Assembly (NCBI GenBank): GCA_030605795.1
Contig: JAUWHR010000018.1
Coordinates: 1-46,251, forward strand
Length of the DNA: 46,251 nt
Direction: 5' to 3'
DNA from: Anaerolineae bacterium
Lineage (GTDB): Bacteria; Chloroflexota; Anaerolineae; Anaerolineales; E44-bin32
In this document: positions 25,012 through 33,449 of the stretch, piece after piece
Layout: each line of letters starts with the position of its first letter
Position numbering within the stretch: the first letter of the stretch is position 1
Notes under the pieces: model-generated
Seen by the model: only the letters and a program-made list of their open reading frames with translations
Databases searched by the model: none
Told to the model about the DNA's origin: nothing
Made by a program: the position numbers and the translations under genes

Positions 25012-26496
25012 ATGACAGATCCCACCCCAGCGCGCGTGCGATTTGCACCCTCCCCCACCGGTCGGTTCCATATCGGCGGTGCTCGTACCGCCCTGTATGA
25101 TTTCCTTCTCGCCCGCCAGACCAGTGGCCAGTTCATCCTACGCATCGAGGACACTGATCGCAAGCGTTTTGTACCCGGCGCAGAGGAGGAGATTATGGAA
25201 TCTCTGCACTGGCTGGGACTTGAATGGGATGAAGGTCCGGATGTTGGCGGACCATTCGGTCCATACCGCCAATCGGAGCGCACTCAGATCTACCAGCAAC
25301 ACGCTGAATTATTGGTTGAGCGGGGCTACGCTTACCCATGCTTCTGCTCTCCTGAACGATTATCCCAGGTTCGGAAACAACTGCTGAAAGTTAAGCAACC
25401 GCCACGTTATGATCGACTCTGCCGGCGCCTTGCTCCCGAAGAGGCCCAGGCCCGAGTCCAAGCCGGCGAATCGCATGTCATTCGGTTTAAGACACCCCGT
25501 GATGGATCGACCACTGCGGTTGATTTGCTGAGAGGCCCGATTACAGTCCAAAATGCCAGCCTAGACGATTATATACTGCTCAAATCGAATGGTTTACCGG
25601 TCTATCACCTAGCTGCAATCGTCGACGACTATCTGATGAAGATCACCCACGTATTACGCGGTTCCGAATGGCTACCCACCTTCCCACTTCACGTTCTCAT
25701 TTACCAAGCTATGGGTTGGGATCAACCAATATGGGTACATCTCTCCGTCTTCCTCAACCCAAGTGGGAAGGGAAAGATGAGCAAACGCCACGCCGGGGTG
25801 AAAGCAATCTATGTGCTCGACCTCAAACAGATGGGTTACCTGCCAGAGGGATTGCTAAATTGGATATCGTTGATGGGTTGGTCGTTTGACGATCATACCG
25901 AGTTTTTCTCAATCCAGGAATTGATAGAATTTTATTCATTACAGAAGCTAAATCCTAGCCCGGCTGCAGTTGATTATAAAAAGCTAGACCACTTCAACGG
26001 ACATCACATCCGTGACCTTCCCACAGAAGATCTAGTCCACCGGATGCGCCCCTTCTACGAGACTGCCGGCCTGGTGGTTGATGATGCACAACTGAGTCAA
26101 ATTGCGCCTTTAGTTCAGGAACGTATCCGCACGTTGGAGGAGGCAGTTGAGATCTCCGGCTTCTTCTTCCGCGATACTGTTGAACCAGACCCCGCTCAAT
26201 TGATCGGTAAAAATATGACTCCCGCCGAATCAGCCAAAGCTATCCGGCGAGCGTACCAAGTAATCGAGGCGCTACCCACAATGGATGTTGAACCGCTCGA
26301 AACCGCCTTGCGGTTTTTAGCCGATGAAATAGGTCTTAAAGCAGGTCAATTATTCGGAATCTTACGCGTCGCTGTAACCGGACAGCGCGTCAGCCCACCA
26401 CTAATCGAGAGCATGGCTGTTATTGGTAAAGTTGAAGTTCTGGCTCGAATTGAGCGAGCGATAGCTCTCTTAGAAACCCAGGCAGAGGTGGAGTAG
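25012..26496 (+). CDS. gltX: Glutamyl-tRNA synthetase
   Basis: The 494-residue class I synthetase has the HIGH-type motif in RFAPSPTGRFHIGGAR (FHIGG, 19-23), CFCSPE in the zinc-site region, the DDYLMKITHVLRGSEW motif, and KMSKR at 255-259. It charges tRNA-Glu, and in organisms without GlnRS also tRNA-Gln, which is then amidated by GatCAB. A tRNA-Gln gene follows after 38 bp, which makes a non-discriminating role plausible. ATG at 25012 follows GAGGTCG and lies 26 nt after rodA. Confidence 0.96.
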   Translation: MTDPTPARVRFAPSPTGRFHIGGARTALYDFLLARQTSGQFILRIEDTDRKRFVPGAEEEIMESLHWLGLEWDEGPDVGGPFGPYRQSERTQIYQQHAELLVERGYAYPCFCSPERLSQVRKQLLKVKQPPRYDRLCRRLAPEEAQARVQAGESHVIRFKTPRDGSTTAVDLLRGPITVQNASLDDYILLKSNGLPVYHLAAIVDDYLMKITHVLRGSEWLPTFPLHVLIYQAMGWDQPIWVHLSVFLNPSGKGKMSKRHAGVKAIYVLDLKQMGYLPEGLLNWISLMGWSFDDHTEFFSIQELIEFYSLQKLNPSPAAVDYKKLDHFNGHHIRDLPTEDLVHRMRPFYETAGLVVDDAQLSQIAPLVQERIRTLEEAVEISGFFFRDTVEPDPAQLIGKNMTPAESAKAIRRAYQVIEALPTMDVEPLETALRFLADEIGLKAGQLFGILRVAVTGQRVSPPLIESMAVIGKVEVLARIERAIALLETQAEVE

Positions 26497-26513
26497 ACGC
26501 CCTCCTGGGCATG

Positions 26514-26522
26514 TGATAAAAT
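26514..26522 (+). promoter_or_regulatory. Extended -10 promoter of tRNA-Gln
   Basis: TGATAAAAT ends 12 bp before the mature tRNA 5' end, the expected distance for a start near 26529. The -35 is weak. Confidence 0.5.
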
Positions 26523-26534
26523 GCCGCGAACGTT

Positions 26535-26608
26535 TGGGGGTTCGTCTAGTGGTAGGACAGCGGACTCTGAATCCGTAAGCCGAGGTTCGAATCCTCGACC
26601 CCCAGCCA
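26535..26608 (+). tRNA. tRNA-Gln (anticodon CUG)
   Basis: Acceptor arm TGGGGGT pairs with ACCCCCA, followed by discriminator G and encoded CCA (26606-26608). The D-loop TAGTGGTAGGACA and the T-arm CGAGGTTCGAATCCTCG are intact. Anticodon stem GCGGA/TCCGT holds the loop CTCTGAA with anticodon CTG at 26567-26569, reading CAG codons. No intron. Confidence 0.97.
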
Positions 26609-26612
26609 TCAA

Positions 26613-26654
26613 ACGCCCGGCTCTTGGCTTTATGCCCTCATAGCCGGGCGTTTT
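26613..26654 (+). terminator. Intrinsic terminator after tRNA-Gln
   Basis: ACGCCCGGCT (26613-26622) pairs perfectly with AGCCGGGCGT (26642-26651) and is followed by TTT. It starts five bases after the tRNA CCA. Confidence 0.85.
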
Positions 26655-26689
26655 CATCAATGCAGGGATGCACAAGGGCTCATATCAAG

Positions 26690-27175
26690 ATGAATAGTAT
26701 ACAATACCAACCAATAGGGACGATCCATTCACCTTTCGACAAACCTCAAAACATGCCCATTCAACCAGTGGGGGCGTTGGGCATCTCAGGAATGGTTGTT
26801 GTCGATCCTGAGTTTCAGGAGGGGCTTCAGGATCTAGAGGACTTCTCCCACATCATCCTGCTCTACCACTTACACCTCTCCAAGGGTTATGCCATGAAGG
26901 TCAAACCATTCCTTGATGACAATCTTCGTGGGCTATTCGCTACACGAGCGCCCCGCCGGCCCAATCCCATCGGAATCTCGGTTGTGCGACTGGAGAGGAT
27001 TGAGGGTAATATTTTGCATGTGGTGAATCTAGATATCGTCGATGGCACACCATTGTTGGACATAAAACCGTACGTACCGGATTTTACTGAGTCAGAAGAT
27101 GTTAAAATCGGATGGTTGTCGAAGAAAAAAATCAATGCCAAACGATTTAGGGCAGATGATCGTTTCCGGTCTTAA
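26690..27175 (+). CDS. trmO: tRNA (t6A37) N6-methyltransferase TrmO (TsaA family)
   Basis: The 161-residue protein has the YaeB/TsaA signatures: a PIG(T/Y)IHSP(F/H) N-terminus, a DFSHIILLYHLH segment, RAPRRPNPIGIS.V.L and LDGTPLLDIKPY (here VDGTPLLDIKPYVP). It methylates N6-threonylcarbamoyladenosine at position 37 of tRNAs reading ANN codons, using SAM. The open frame extends upstream into the terminator hairpin; the ATG at 26690 is chosen because it opens the conserved start and has AAGGG upstream. Confidence 0.92.
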   Translation: MNSIQYQPIGTIHSPFDKPQNMPIQPVGALGISGMVVVDPEFQEGLQDLEDFSHIILLYHLHLSKGYAMKVKPFLDDNLRGLFATRAPRRPNPIGISVVRLERIEGNILHVVNLDIVDGTPLLDIKPYVPDFTESEDVKIGWLSKKKINAKRFRADDRFRS

Positions 27176-27289
27176 TCGCAGATCAGGTCCTGTTCCCGCC
27201 GGAAATAAACACAACTTTCAAGTTCGGACCTTTACCGAGGTCAGCATAATAATCTACCATCACTACGAAGCTTCTGAGGTACGTATCGC

Positions 27290-27814
27290 ATGAATATCAA
27301 GGATAAAATTGTATATGCCATTCTCGAAGGGACATGGCTAAGCCCGATCTATGTCGCCATGGGTGCAAATGGTCTTGTGGCCGTAGAGCTTGGAGGCCAA
27401 GAGGCTACCTTTAGCGCCAGGATTGAGCAATTCACCCAAGCTCGGGTAAGCTGCGATCAGGACGCCTTACGTCCAGTTTTAGATCAATTGCGTGAATTCT
27501 TGAATGGGAATCGCCTCAAATTCGACCTGCCAATCGATTGGTCCAACCTTTCATCTTTTCAGCGTGCAGTTCTTCAAGCCACTTCCGAAGTGCCGCCAGG
27601 CAGTGTGGTTTCTTACCGCGAAATTGCCCACCAAATTGGCAAGCCAGGCGCGGCACGAGCTGTCGGGCAAGCACTCAGCCACAACCCCATGCCACTTATC
27701 ATCCCTTGTCACCGTGTGTTGACAGTCGATGGTTCTCTGCGCGGTTACGGGGGAAAGGGAGGGGTGAAGACCAAACGAGCCCTTCTAGAGCTAGAAGGCG
27801 CACATCTGCCCTGA
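27290..27814 (+). CDS. ogt: Methylated-DNA--protein-cysteine methyltransferase
   Basis: The 174-residue protein carries the active-site motif IIPCHRV with nucleophile Cys140, the VVSYREIAHQIGKPGAARAVGQAL helix-turn-helix region and the C-terminal GYGGKGGVKTKR..LLELEG. It repairs O6-alkylguanine by irreversible self-alkylation. The N-terminal domain is short and lacks the Ada regulatory half, so it is Ogt-like. Start ATG follows GAGGT. Confidence 0.95.
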   Translation: MNIKDKIVYAILEGTWLSPIYVAMGANGLVAVELGGQEATFSARIEQFTQARVSCDQDALRPVLDQLREFLNGNRLKFDLPIDWSNLSSFQRAVLQATSEVPPGSVVSYREIAHQIGKPGAARAVGQALSHNPMPLIIPCHRVLTVDGSLRGYGGKGGVKTKRALLELEGAHLP

Positions 27815-27830
27815 AGCCTCGCGCCCCGAT

Positions 27831-27839
27831 GGTATAATG
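27831..27839 (+). promoter_or_regulatory. Extended -10 promoter of prfB
   Basis: TGGTATAAT with hexamer at 27834-27839 lies about 135 bp upstream of the prfB ATG. Confidence 0.6.
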
Positions 27840-27973
27840 AACGAGTGAATGCAAACCGATGGCAAGATTTAGGTCACGTTGAGATCACCCCCTTATCACC
27901 TACGATGCTTTGAATCCTGCTGCGCCTACCGAACGCGCGAATAAACCTTAAAGCCTGTCGAGGATGAAAAACG

Positions 27974-29066
27974 ATGGAAGACTTAAAACAAGCATTAATA
28001 AACGCCCAAGAACGAATCCAAGATCTTCTGGTGCGTCTTTGACTTTCCAGAGCGTGAAGCTCAATTAATAAAACTAGAGCGCACCTCTGAAGATCCCACG
28101 CTATGGGACGACCAGGACAAAGCTCAGACCACGATGCGTCGGTTGGCTCACCTGCGTGGGGAAGTCGAGGGTTGGCGCGAATTGATCCGTCAAGTAGACG
28201 ATGCGCTTGAACTAACCTCCCTAGATGACAAAGCGCTACGACCAGACATCGAAGACGAGCTTGCTGCAATCGAGGAAGAGATCACTCGGCGAGAGACCAG
28301 GGCACTATTATCTGGTCGTTACGATCGCGGCAATGTTTTTCTGACCATCCATGCAGGTGCCGGCGGCACCGATTCGCAGGACTGGGCTTCAATGCTGCAG
28401 CGGATGTACCTCCGATGGGCCGAAAAACGTGGCTTTGGAACCGAAATCCTCGACATGAGCGAGGGTGAAGAAGCCGGGATTAAAAGTGTAACTATTGCCG
28501 TTGACGGCGAGTATGCATATGGTTACATGCGAGCTGAGAGGGGTGTCCACCGCCTCGTCCGTCTCTCTCCCTTTGACGCCGCCCATCGTCGTCATACTTC
28601 TTTCGCTTTAGTTGAAGTCCTTCCCCAGGTTGAGGTCGATGATGAAGTCGTCATAAATATGGAGGAATTGCGAATCGACACCTACCGCTCTGCCGGTGCA
28701 GGTGGTCAGAACGTACAAAAGAATGAGACTGCAATTCGTATTACCCACCTTCCCACTGGTCTTGTGGTCACGTGTCAAAACGAACGCTCCCAAACCCAGA
28801 ACAAAGCAAACGCCATGCGGGTCCTGCGCGCCCGCCTGTTGGAACTCAAACACCAACAACAAGTAGAGGAGCTTGCACAGATCAAGGGTGATCATATCAA
28901 ACCCGAATGGGGAAGCCAGATACGCTCCTATGTACTCCATCCCTACCAGATGGTAAAAGACCATCGAACTGGTTATGAGACGGGGAATGCGACCACTATC
29001 CTAGATGGTGAACTTGGCGGGTTTATTGAGGCCTATTTAAGGTACTCGATCGGGCAAACCAATTAA
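27974..29066 (+). CDS. prfB: Peptide chain release factor 2, with programmed +1 frameshift
   Basis: Frame 0 starts with ATG at 27974 (AGGA nine bases upstream), runs for 22 codons and meets an in-frame TGA at 28040-28042. Slippage of the preceding CTT into +1 continues as DFPERE and yields about 363 residues, normal for RF2. The +1 part has the tripeptide SPF (LVRLSPFDAAHRRH) that reads UGA and UAA, and the GAGGQ loop (SAGAGGQNVQKNE) that triggers peptide release. The frameshift autoregulates RF2 level: low RF2 lets the ribosome pause at UGA and shift. Confidence 0.97.
28037..28043 (+). promoter_or_regulatory. Programmed +1 frameshift site in prfB
   Basis: CTTTGAC is the canonical slippery CUU plus UGA C context. 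A GGTG lies just upstream, weaker than the usual AGGGGG stimulator of other bacteria, so shift efficiency may depend on other features. Confidence 0.9.
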
Positions 29067-29074
29067 GGCACACC

Positions 29075-29103
29075 TTGTCGCTGCGGGTGCCATCTGCTAT
29101 AAT
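29075..29103 (+). promoter_or_regulatory. Promoter of secG
   Basis: TTGTCG (29075-29080), a 17-bp spacer and TATAAT (29098-29103) with an upstream TGC (extended -10). Start is expected about 27 bp before the GTG at 29137. Confidence 0.75.
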
Positions 29104-29136
29104 CCGCCCGTTCACTTGAATTAGGAGGTTTATTGC

Positions 29137-29367
29137 GTGGCGACTTATCTCAACCTCGCATTGGTTGTTACATCCATCGCGTTGATCATCATCATCCTGA
29201 TCCAAAGTCGGGGAGCGGGTCTGGGAGGTTTGGGCGGTGGGGGTGATATGGGAGGCGCTAGCTATCATGTCCGCCGCGGGATCGAACATTTGCTGTTTAC
29301 CATCACCATTGGTCTGAGCTTCGTATTCTTCCTGCTCGCCGTCCTCAGCGTTGTCTTGGGCGGTTAG
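29137..29367 (+). CDS. secG: Preprotein translocase subunit SecG
   Basis: The 76-residue protein has two membrane helices (about 4-22 and 53-75) separated by a Gly-rich loop (QSRGAGLGGLGGGGDMGGASYHVRRG region) that is typical of SecG. It helps SecA cycle at the SecYEG channel. Start is GTG at 29137 behind TTAGGAGGTT. A solute-binding protein follows after 41 nt. Confidence 0.9.
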   Translation: MATYLNLALVVTSIALIIIILIQSRGAGLGGLGGGGDMGGASYHVRRGIEHLLFTITIGLSFVFFLLAVLSVVLGG

Positions 29368-29408
29368 TTTCAATTTATCAACCCCACGGCTGCAAGAGCT
29401 ATATTTCA

Positions 29409-31100
29409 ATGCGCAATCTACGTTGGCAATTGTTGATCGCAGTCGGCGGTCTGATCCTTGTCGTCGGCCTACTTGTCGGACAAACGCCGGATTTGGATGC
29501 TATCTCTCCCCAACCCGTCCCGGGAGGCGTTTACACCGAGGCTCTTATCGGGCAACTGATTCGGCTCAATCCAATCCTGGACACAAATAATCAGCCAGAC
29601 CGCGACATTGATCGTCTGCTCTATAGCGGTCTGGTTCGATTCAACTCACGCGGCGAACCCCTTAAAGATTTGGCAGCCGAATGGGCAGTTTCCGCTGATG
29701 CCACACTCTATACATTTACGATCCGCGATGACGCATATTGGCATGACGGCGAGCCAGTCATCGCTGATGACGTGATATACACATTCTCAAAGTTTCAAGA
29801 TCCCGATTATCCCGGTCCGAAAGACCTGCATGCCATGTGGCAGCAAATCAATATCATTCGACTAGATGACCGACGGGTGCAGTTTCAACTTCCTGAACCT
29901 TTCGCACCCTTCCTCGACTACCTATCCATCGGCTTGTTGCCCGATCATCTACTCAGGGGTGTCTTGATAGTGGATCTAATCAACCACCCTTTTAATCTGC
30001 AACCAGTCGGTACCGGACCCTTCCGCTTCGACCGCTTTCTGGTTGAGGATGGGAATATCACCGTTGTTAGCTTGGTTGCCTTCGACGACTACTATGCTCA
30101 GTCTCCCTTCCTCGAACGGGTCGAGTTTCACTTCTATGATGATTCTCAAGCTGCACTAGAGGCTTACCTTGCCGGGGAAGTCCAGGGGATCGGGCAAGTT
30201 GACTTGGAGATCCTTCCTCAGGTTCTTGAGGCGCCAGGACTTAATTTACATACAGCTCAACTGCCACGACTAAACTTGGTCTTTCTGAACTCGAAGCATG
30301 CTGAAAAGAAGTACCTTGGTGAGAAAAAGTTTCGCCAAGCGCTATTGCTCTCCATCAATCGACAATGGATCATCAATCACGCTCTTGCCGGCCAAGGCGT
30401 GATTCCTTCCGGACCAATACTGCCTACCTCTTGGGCTCACTCGGAAAGTTTGGAACCCCTCCCTTTCGATCTGGACCGCGCAGCCACGCTTCTCGACTCG
30501 CTTGAATGGCAACTCCCCATAGGCGCAACACCTGGAACTCCTGAATACCGACGTAGCAAAGATGAGCAGGTACTGAGCCTGGAACTTATCTATCCTGACG
30601 ATCCAACCAACACAACCGTAGCTGAAACGCTCAAGACCAGCTGGGAGGCAATCGGTGTTCAGGTCGATTTGAAACCTGTTGATCCCGGTAGCCTGCTCGA
30701 AGATTACCTGGAGCCACGCACATTTGAGGTGGTGCTAACCGAGATCGACCTCCTGCGTTCACCCGACCCTGACCCTTACCCTTTCTGGCATGACTCCCAG
30801 ACGGAAACCGGTCAGAATTACGGTGGTTTTGCTGACCGTAATATCAGCATCTGGCTTGAACAGGCTCGCATCAATCCTAATTTCGGTCGCCGAGCCGAAC
30901 TCTATCGCAACTTCCAATATCGGTTCCAGGACCAAGTCCCCGCCCTTTTACTATATTACCCAGTCTATAATTTTGCGATCGATGACCAGATTCAGGGTGT
31001 GACTATCGGGCCGCTCCTCGATCCAAGCGATCGTCTTAGCAACATCGTCGATTGGTATTTGCTTACCCGACGAGGATTTGGTTTAGAGGCAATGCCATGA
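29409..31100 (+). CDS. ABC transporter substrate-binding protein, peptide/nickel family 5
   Basis: The 563-residue protein has an N-terminal signal or membrane anchor (about 7-25) but no lipobox Cys. It keeps the family-5 features: LL(Y)SGLVRFNSRGEP near the N-terminus, ATLYTFTIRDDAYWHDGEPVIADDVIYTF, the GTGPFRF segment, FLNSKHAEKKYLGEKKFRQALLLSINR and YPFWHDSQTETGQNYGGF. It should capture oligopeptides or similar ligands outside the membrane. No permease or ATPase genes are nearby, so transport would depend on components encoded elsewhere, or the protein has another role. Confidence 0.85.
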   Translation: MRNLRWQLLIAVGGLILVVGLLVGQTPDLDAISPQPVPGGVYTEALIGQLIRLNPILDTNNQPDRDIDRLLYSGLVRFNSRGEPLKDLAAEWAVSADATLYTFTIRDDAYWHDGEPVIADDVIYTFSKFQDPDYPGPKDLHAMWQQINIIRLDDRRVQFQLPEPFAPFLDYLSIGLLPDHLLRGVLIVDLINHPFNLQPVGTGPFRFDRFLVEDGNITVVSLVAFDDYYAQSPFLERVEFHFYDDSQAALEAYLAGEVQGIGQVDLEILPQVLEAPGLNLHTAQLPRLNLVFLNSKHAEKKYLGEKKFRQALLLSINRQWIINHALAGQGVIPSGPILPTSWAHSESLEPLPFDLDRAATLLDSLEWQLPIGATPGTPEYRRSKDEQVLSLELIYPDDPTNTTVAETLKTSWEAIGVQVDLKPVDPGSLLEDYLEPRTFEVVLTEIDLLRSPDPDPYPFWHDSQTETGQNYGGFADRNISIWLEQARINPNFGRRAELYRNFQYRFQDQVPALLLYYPVYNFAIDDQIQGVTIGPLLDPSDRLSNIVDWYLLTRRGFGLEAMP

Positions 31101-31184
31101 CTGACGCCCTCGCAGACTACAGAGTTGTATTTGATAATACTATTTAATAAACCCAACAACGGTCCGTGGCTATCTGGAGCACCA

Positions 31185-31193
31185 TGGTATAAT
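31185..31193 (+). promoter_or_regulatory. Extended -10 promoter of the S1-domain gene
   Basis: TGGTATAAT, hexamer at 31188-31193, 55 bp upstream of the GTG at 31249. Confidence 0.6.
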
Positions 31194-31248
31194 CCCAAGG
31201 CTCAGCCCCAGACGGCCCAAGCGATGATTCCCTGAGAAAGGTGCGAAA

Positions 31249-31977
31249 GTGAAAGGTCAAAAAAACAACAACTACCGGCATATGCTGGTAGATCTAAAAC
31301 CCTCGATGAAACTAGAGGGCCAAGTAACAAAGTTAGGGTTATTTGGCGCCTTAGTCGACGTTGGGGCTGAACGCGAAGGATTGGTACACATTTCGATGCT
31401 AAAGCGGGGACATGTCAACCGAGCCGAGGATGTTGTGCAGGAGGGGCAAAAGGTCGAGGTATGGGTTCACCGGGTGGATCCCAACGCTGGTCGGCTCGAG
31501 CTCACCATGATCAAACCGGTCCAATTGAAATGGGATAAAATCAAACCGGGTCTGAAGCTAAAGGGAGAAGTTGTCCGCCTTGAAAAGTTCGGTGCTTTCG
31601 TCGATGTGGGCGCCGAGCGCCCAGGTTTGGTTCATGTCAGTGAGCTGAGCACAGAATACGTCTCCGATCCCTCAGATGTGGTAAAAGTGGGAGATGAAAT
31701 CGAAGTAAGTGTGGTCGATATTAACCGAAAAAAACGCCAGATCCGACTAAGCATGAAGGAAGTGGCTCTCGAGGTCGAGGATGACGAAGAGGCCACGGAC
31801 GAAGTACCAACTGCCATGGAGTTCGCACTCCGCCAAGCGCTGCAACATTCAGATAATAAGGAACCCGAAATTCAGTCCAGTCCTCGTCGCAATCAGAATA
31901 GAGAGCAAAAAGAGTTGGAAGATATTCTCAATCGTACATTGAAACATAGGGTGCGGACTGCATCCTCAAGCGAGTAG
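31249..31977 (+). CDS. RNA-binding protein with two S1 domains
   Basis: The 242-residue protein has two S1 OB-fold repeats, at about 20-95 (GQVTKLGLFGALVDVGAEREGLVHIS) and about 103-175 (GEVVRLEKFGAFVDVGAERPGLVHVS), then an acidic, Gln/Arg-rich tail. It resembles short paralogs of ribosomal protein S1 and may act in translation or RNA stability. GTG start behind AAAGGTG. The stop ends one base before the convergent small ORF. Confidence 0.8.
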   Translation: MKGQKNNNYRHMLVDLKPSMKLEGQVTKLGLFGALVDVGAEREGLVHISMLKRGHVNRAEDVVQEGQKVEVWVHRVDPNAGRLELTMIKPVQLKWDKIKPGLKLKGEVVRLEKFGAFVDVGAERPGLVHVSELSTEYVSDPSDVVKVGDEIEVSVVDINRKKRQIRLSMKEVALEVEDDEEATDEVPTAMEFALRQALQHSDNKEPEIQSSPRRNQNREQKELEDILNRTLKHRVRTASSSE

Positions 31978-32073
31978 TCACTCTTTCTCCCAATCATCAT
32001 CCAAGTCTTCTTCTCCCCATTCCTCGTCCTGTACCAGGGAAATATCTCGTAGATTCCAGTATAAGTTAATCAA
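31978..32073 (-). CDS. Putative 31-residue acidic peptide overlapping moeA stop
   Basis: A TTG codon overlaps the moeA TGA (TTGA) and opens a 31-codon frame that ends in a very acidic tail of Asp, Glu and Trp (DEEWGEEDLDDDWEKE). The unusual composition and exact abutment to the convergent S1 gene suggest it is real, but the ribosome site touches the start and the length is small. Possibly the remnant of a longer gene. Confidence 0.3.
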   Translation of the reverse strand: MINLYWNLRDISLVQDEEWGEEDLDDDWEKE

Positions 32074-33386
32074 CCTTCATCTGGGTCTATTTCTACAGCA
32101 TCTGCCCCGCACAAGCCTTCTCCTAATCCTACCCAATGGCAGATGCTACCTAATAGTATGGCTTCAAGAATTTCCCCAGCCGTAACAGTTTCTACATCTG
32201 CCGGCACTACAAGCAGCGCATTTGCTGCCACCAAAGATGACAGCACTCCAGAGTCTTGACTACCAGTCAGCCGCGCTCGGTATTCGCCCTCCTCCCAACG
32301 TACTTTAGCCCGCAAGTAGCTCTCACGCCCATCGGATTGGAGTGCATGATCCACACGGACCATCAGCTTCAGAGGTTCAGCTACTCGACTGCCACTCAAC
32401 CGTGCAATTACTGGGTATGCAAAAATCTGGAAGGTGACCAACGCTGAAACCGGGTTCCCAGGTAAACCGAGGAAGGGAACCGTACGGTATGATCCAGAAA
32501 CTATAGGCTTGCCAGGACGGAGGTTGACCCGCCAGAAAGAAAGTTCACCATGAGCTTCGATTGCAGAACGCACGAAGTCAAAAACGCCCATGCTCACACC
32601 GGCTGAAGAGATGATCAGGTCGACGCCTGCTTCCACCGCGTGGTCCAACCGCTCCACCACTGCTTCAACTTGGTCAACTGCGATACCCAATCTAAGAGCG
32701 ACCGCTCCGGCTGCTTGTACCGCCGCCGCCAACCCATAGCTGTTTGCATCACGTAGATGTCCAGGGATCAAAGGTTCACCGATCTCGAGCAGTTCATCCC
32801 CGGTTGAGAGGATCGCCACCATTGGACGGCGATACACACTCGGGTTTGAAATGCCCAGCGCAGCCATCATACTGATGTCCTGTGGTCGTAACCGATGTCC
32901 GTCTTGTAAGACCAATGTCCCCCTGCGCACATCCTGCCCCACCTCACGCAGGTAATCCCCTCGTACAACCGGTTCTAGTACCTCAATCCGATCCGGCAAC
33001 GTTCGTCCGACCATGGCGCTGGCATCGGAGGTGAACTCGACTGGTAAGACCGCGTCGCTTCCAGGAGGTAGGGGTCCCCCGGTCATAATCGGCATCGCCT
33101 CCCCAGATCCTAACAACCGTAATGTCTCCTTCTCTACTGTATCATCCCCTACCACTGTGAGGGTCACTGGTCGCTCTGACGATGCGTGAATAACATCTGC
33201 TGCCCTCACAGCGTAGCCATCCATTGCCGAGTTGGAAAATGGAGGGAGATCGATTATAGCCACGACATCCTGCGCCAACACACGACCCAAGCAGCCCAGT
33301 AAGGGAACCTGCTCTTTGGACAGCGGATATATGGTGGCCAGCAGTCGATCTAGAGCCTGGGCAACACTTAGGGAAGATTTAGACAC
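32070..33386 (-). CDS. moeA: Molybdopterin molybdenumtransferase MoeA
   Basis: The 438-residue enzyme inserts molybdate into adenylylated molybdopterin. Signatures are LPPFSNSAMDGYAVRAAD (about 46-63), IMTGGPLPPGSDAVLPVE, DVRRGTLVLQDGHRL, TGDELLE, ISSAGVSMGVFDFV and the RPGKPIVSG...FLGLPGNPVSALV region. Domain IV follows to the C-terminus. Together with the ModE-like protein in this window it suggests use of molybdenum enzymes. Confidence 0.96.
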   Translation of the reverse strand: MSKSSLSVAQALDRLLATIYPLSKEQVPLLGCLGRVLAQDVVAIIDLPPFSNSAMDGYAVRAADVIHASSERPVTLTVVGDDTVEKETLRLLGSGEAMPIMTGGPLPPGSDAVLPVEFTSDASAMVGRTLPDRIEVLEPVVRGDYLREVGQDVRRGTLVLQDGHRLRPQDISMMAALGISNPSVYRRPMVAILSTGDELLEIGEPLIPGHLRDANSYGLAAAVQAAGAVALRLGIAVDQVEAVVERLDHAVEAGVDLIISSAGVSMGVFDFVRSAIEAHGELSFWRVNLRPGKPIVSGSYRTVPFLGLPGNPVSALVTFQIFAYPVIARLSGSRVAEPLKLMVRVDHALQSDGRESYLRAKVRWEEGEYRARLTGSQDSGVLSSLVAANALLVVPADVETVTAGEILEAILLGSICHWVGLGEGLCGADAVEIDPDEG

Positions 33387-33449
33387 GGTTCCAACTCAAT
33401 ATTAAAAAAGATCATATCGCGCGGAGTATTATCCGACCTTTATATTGGC

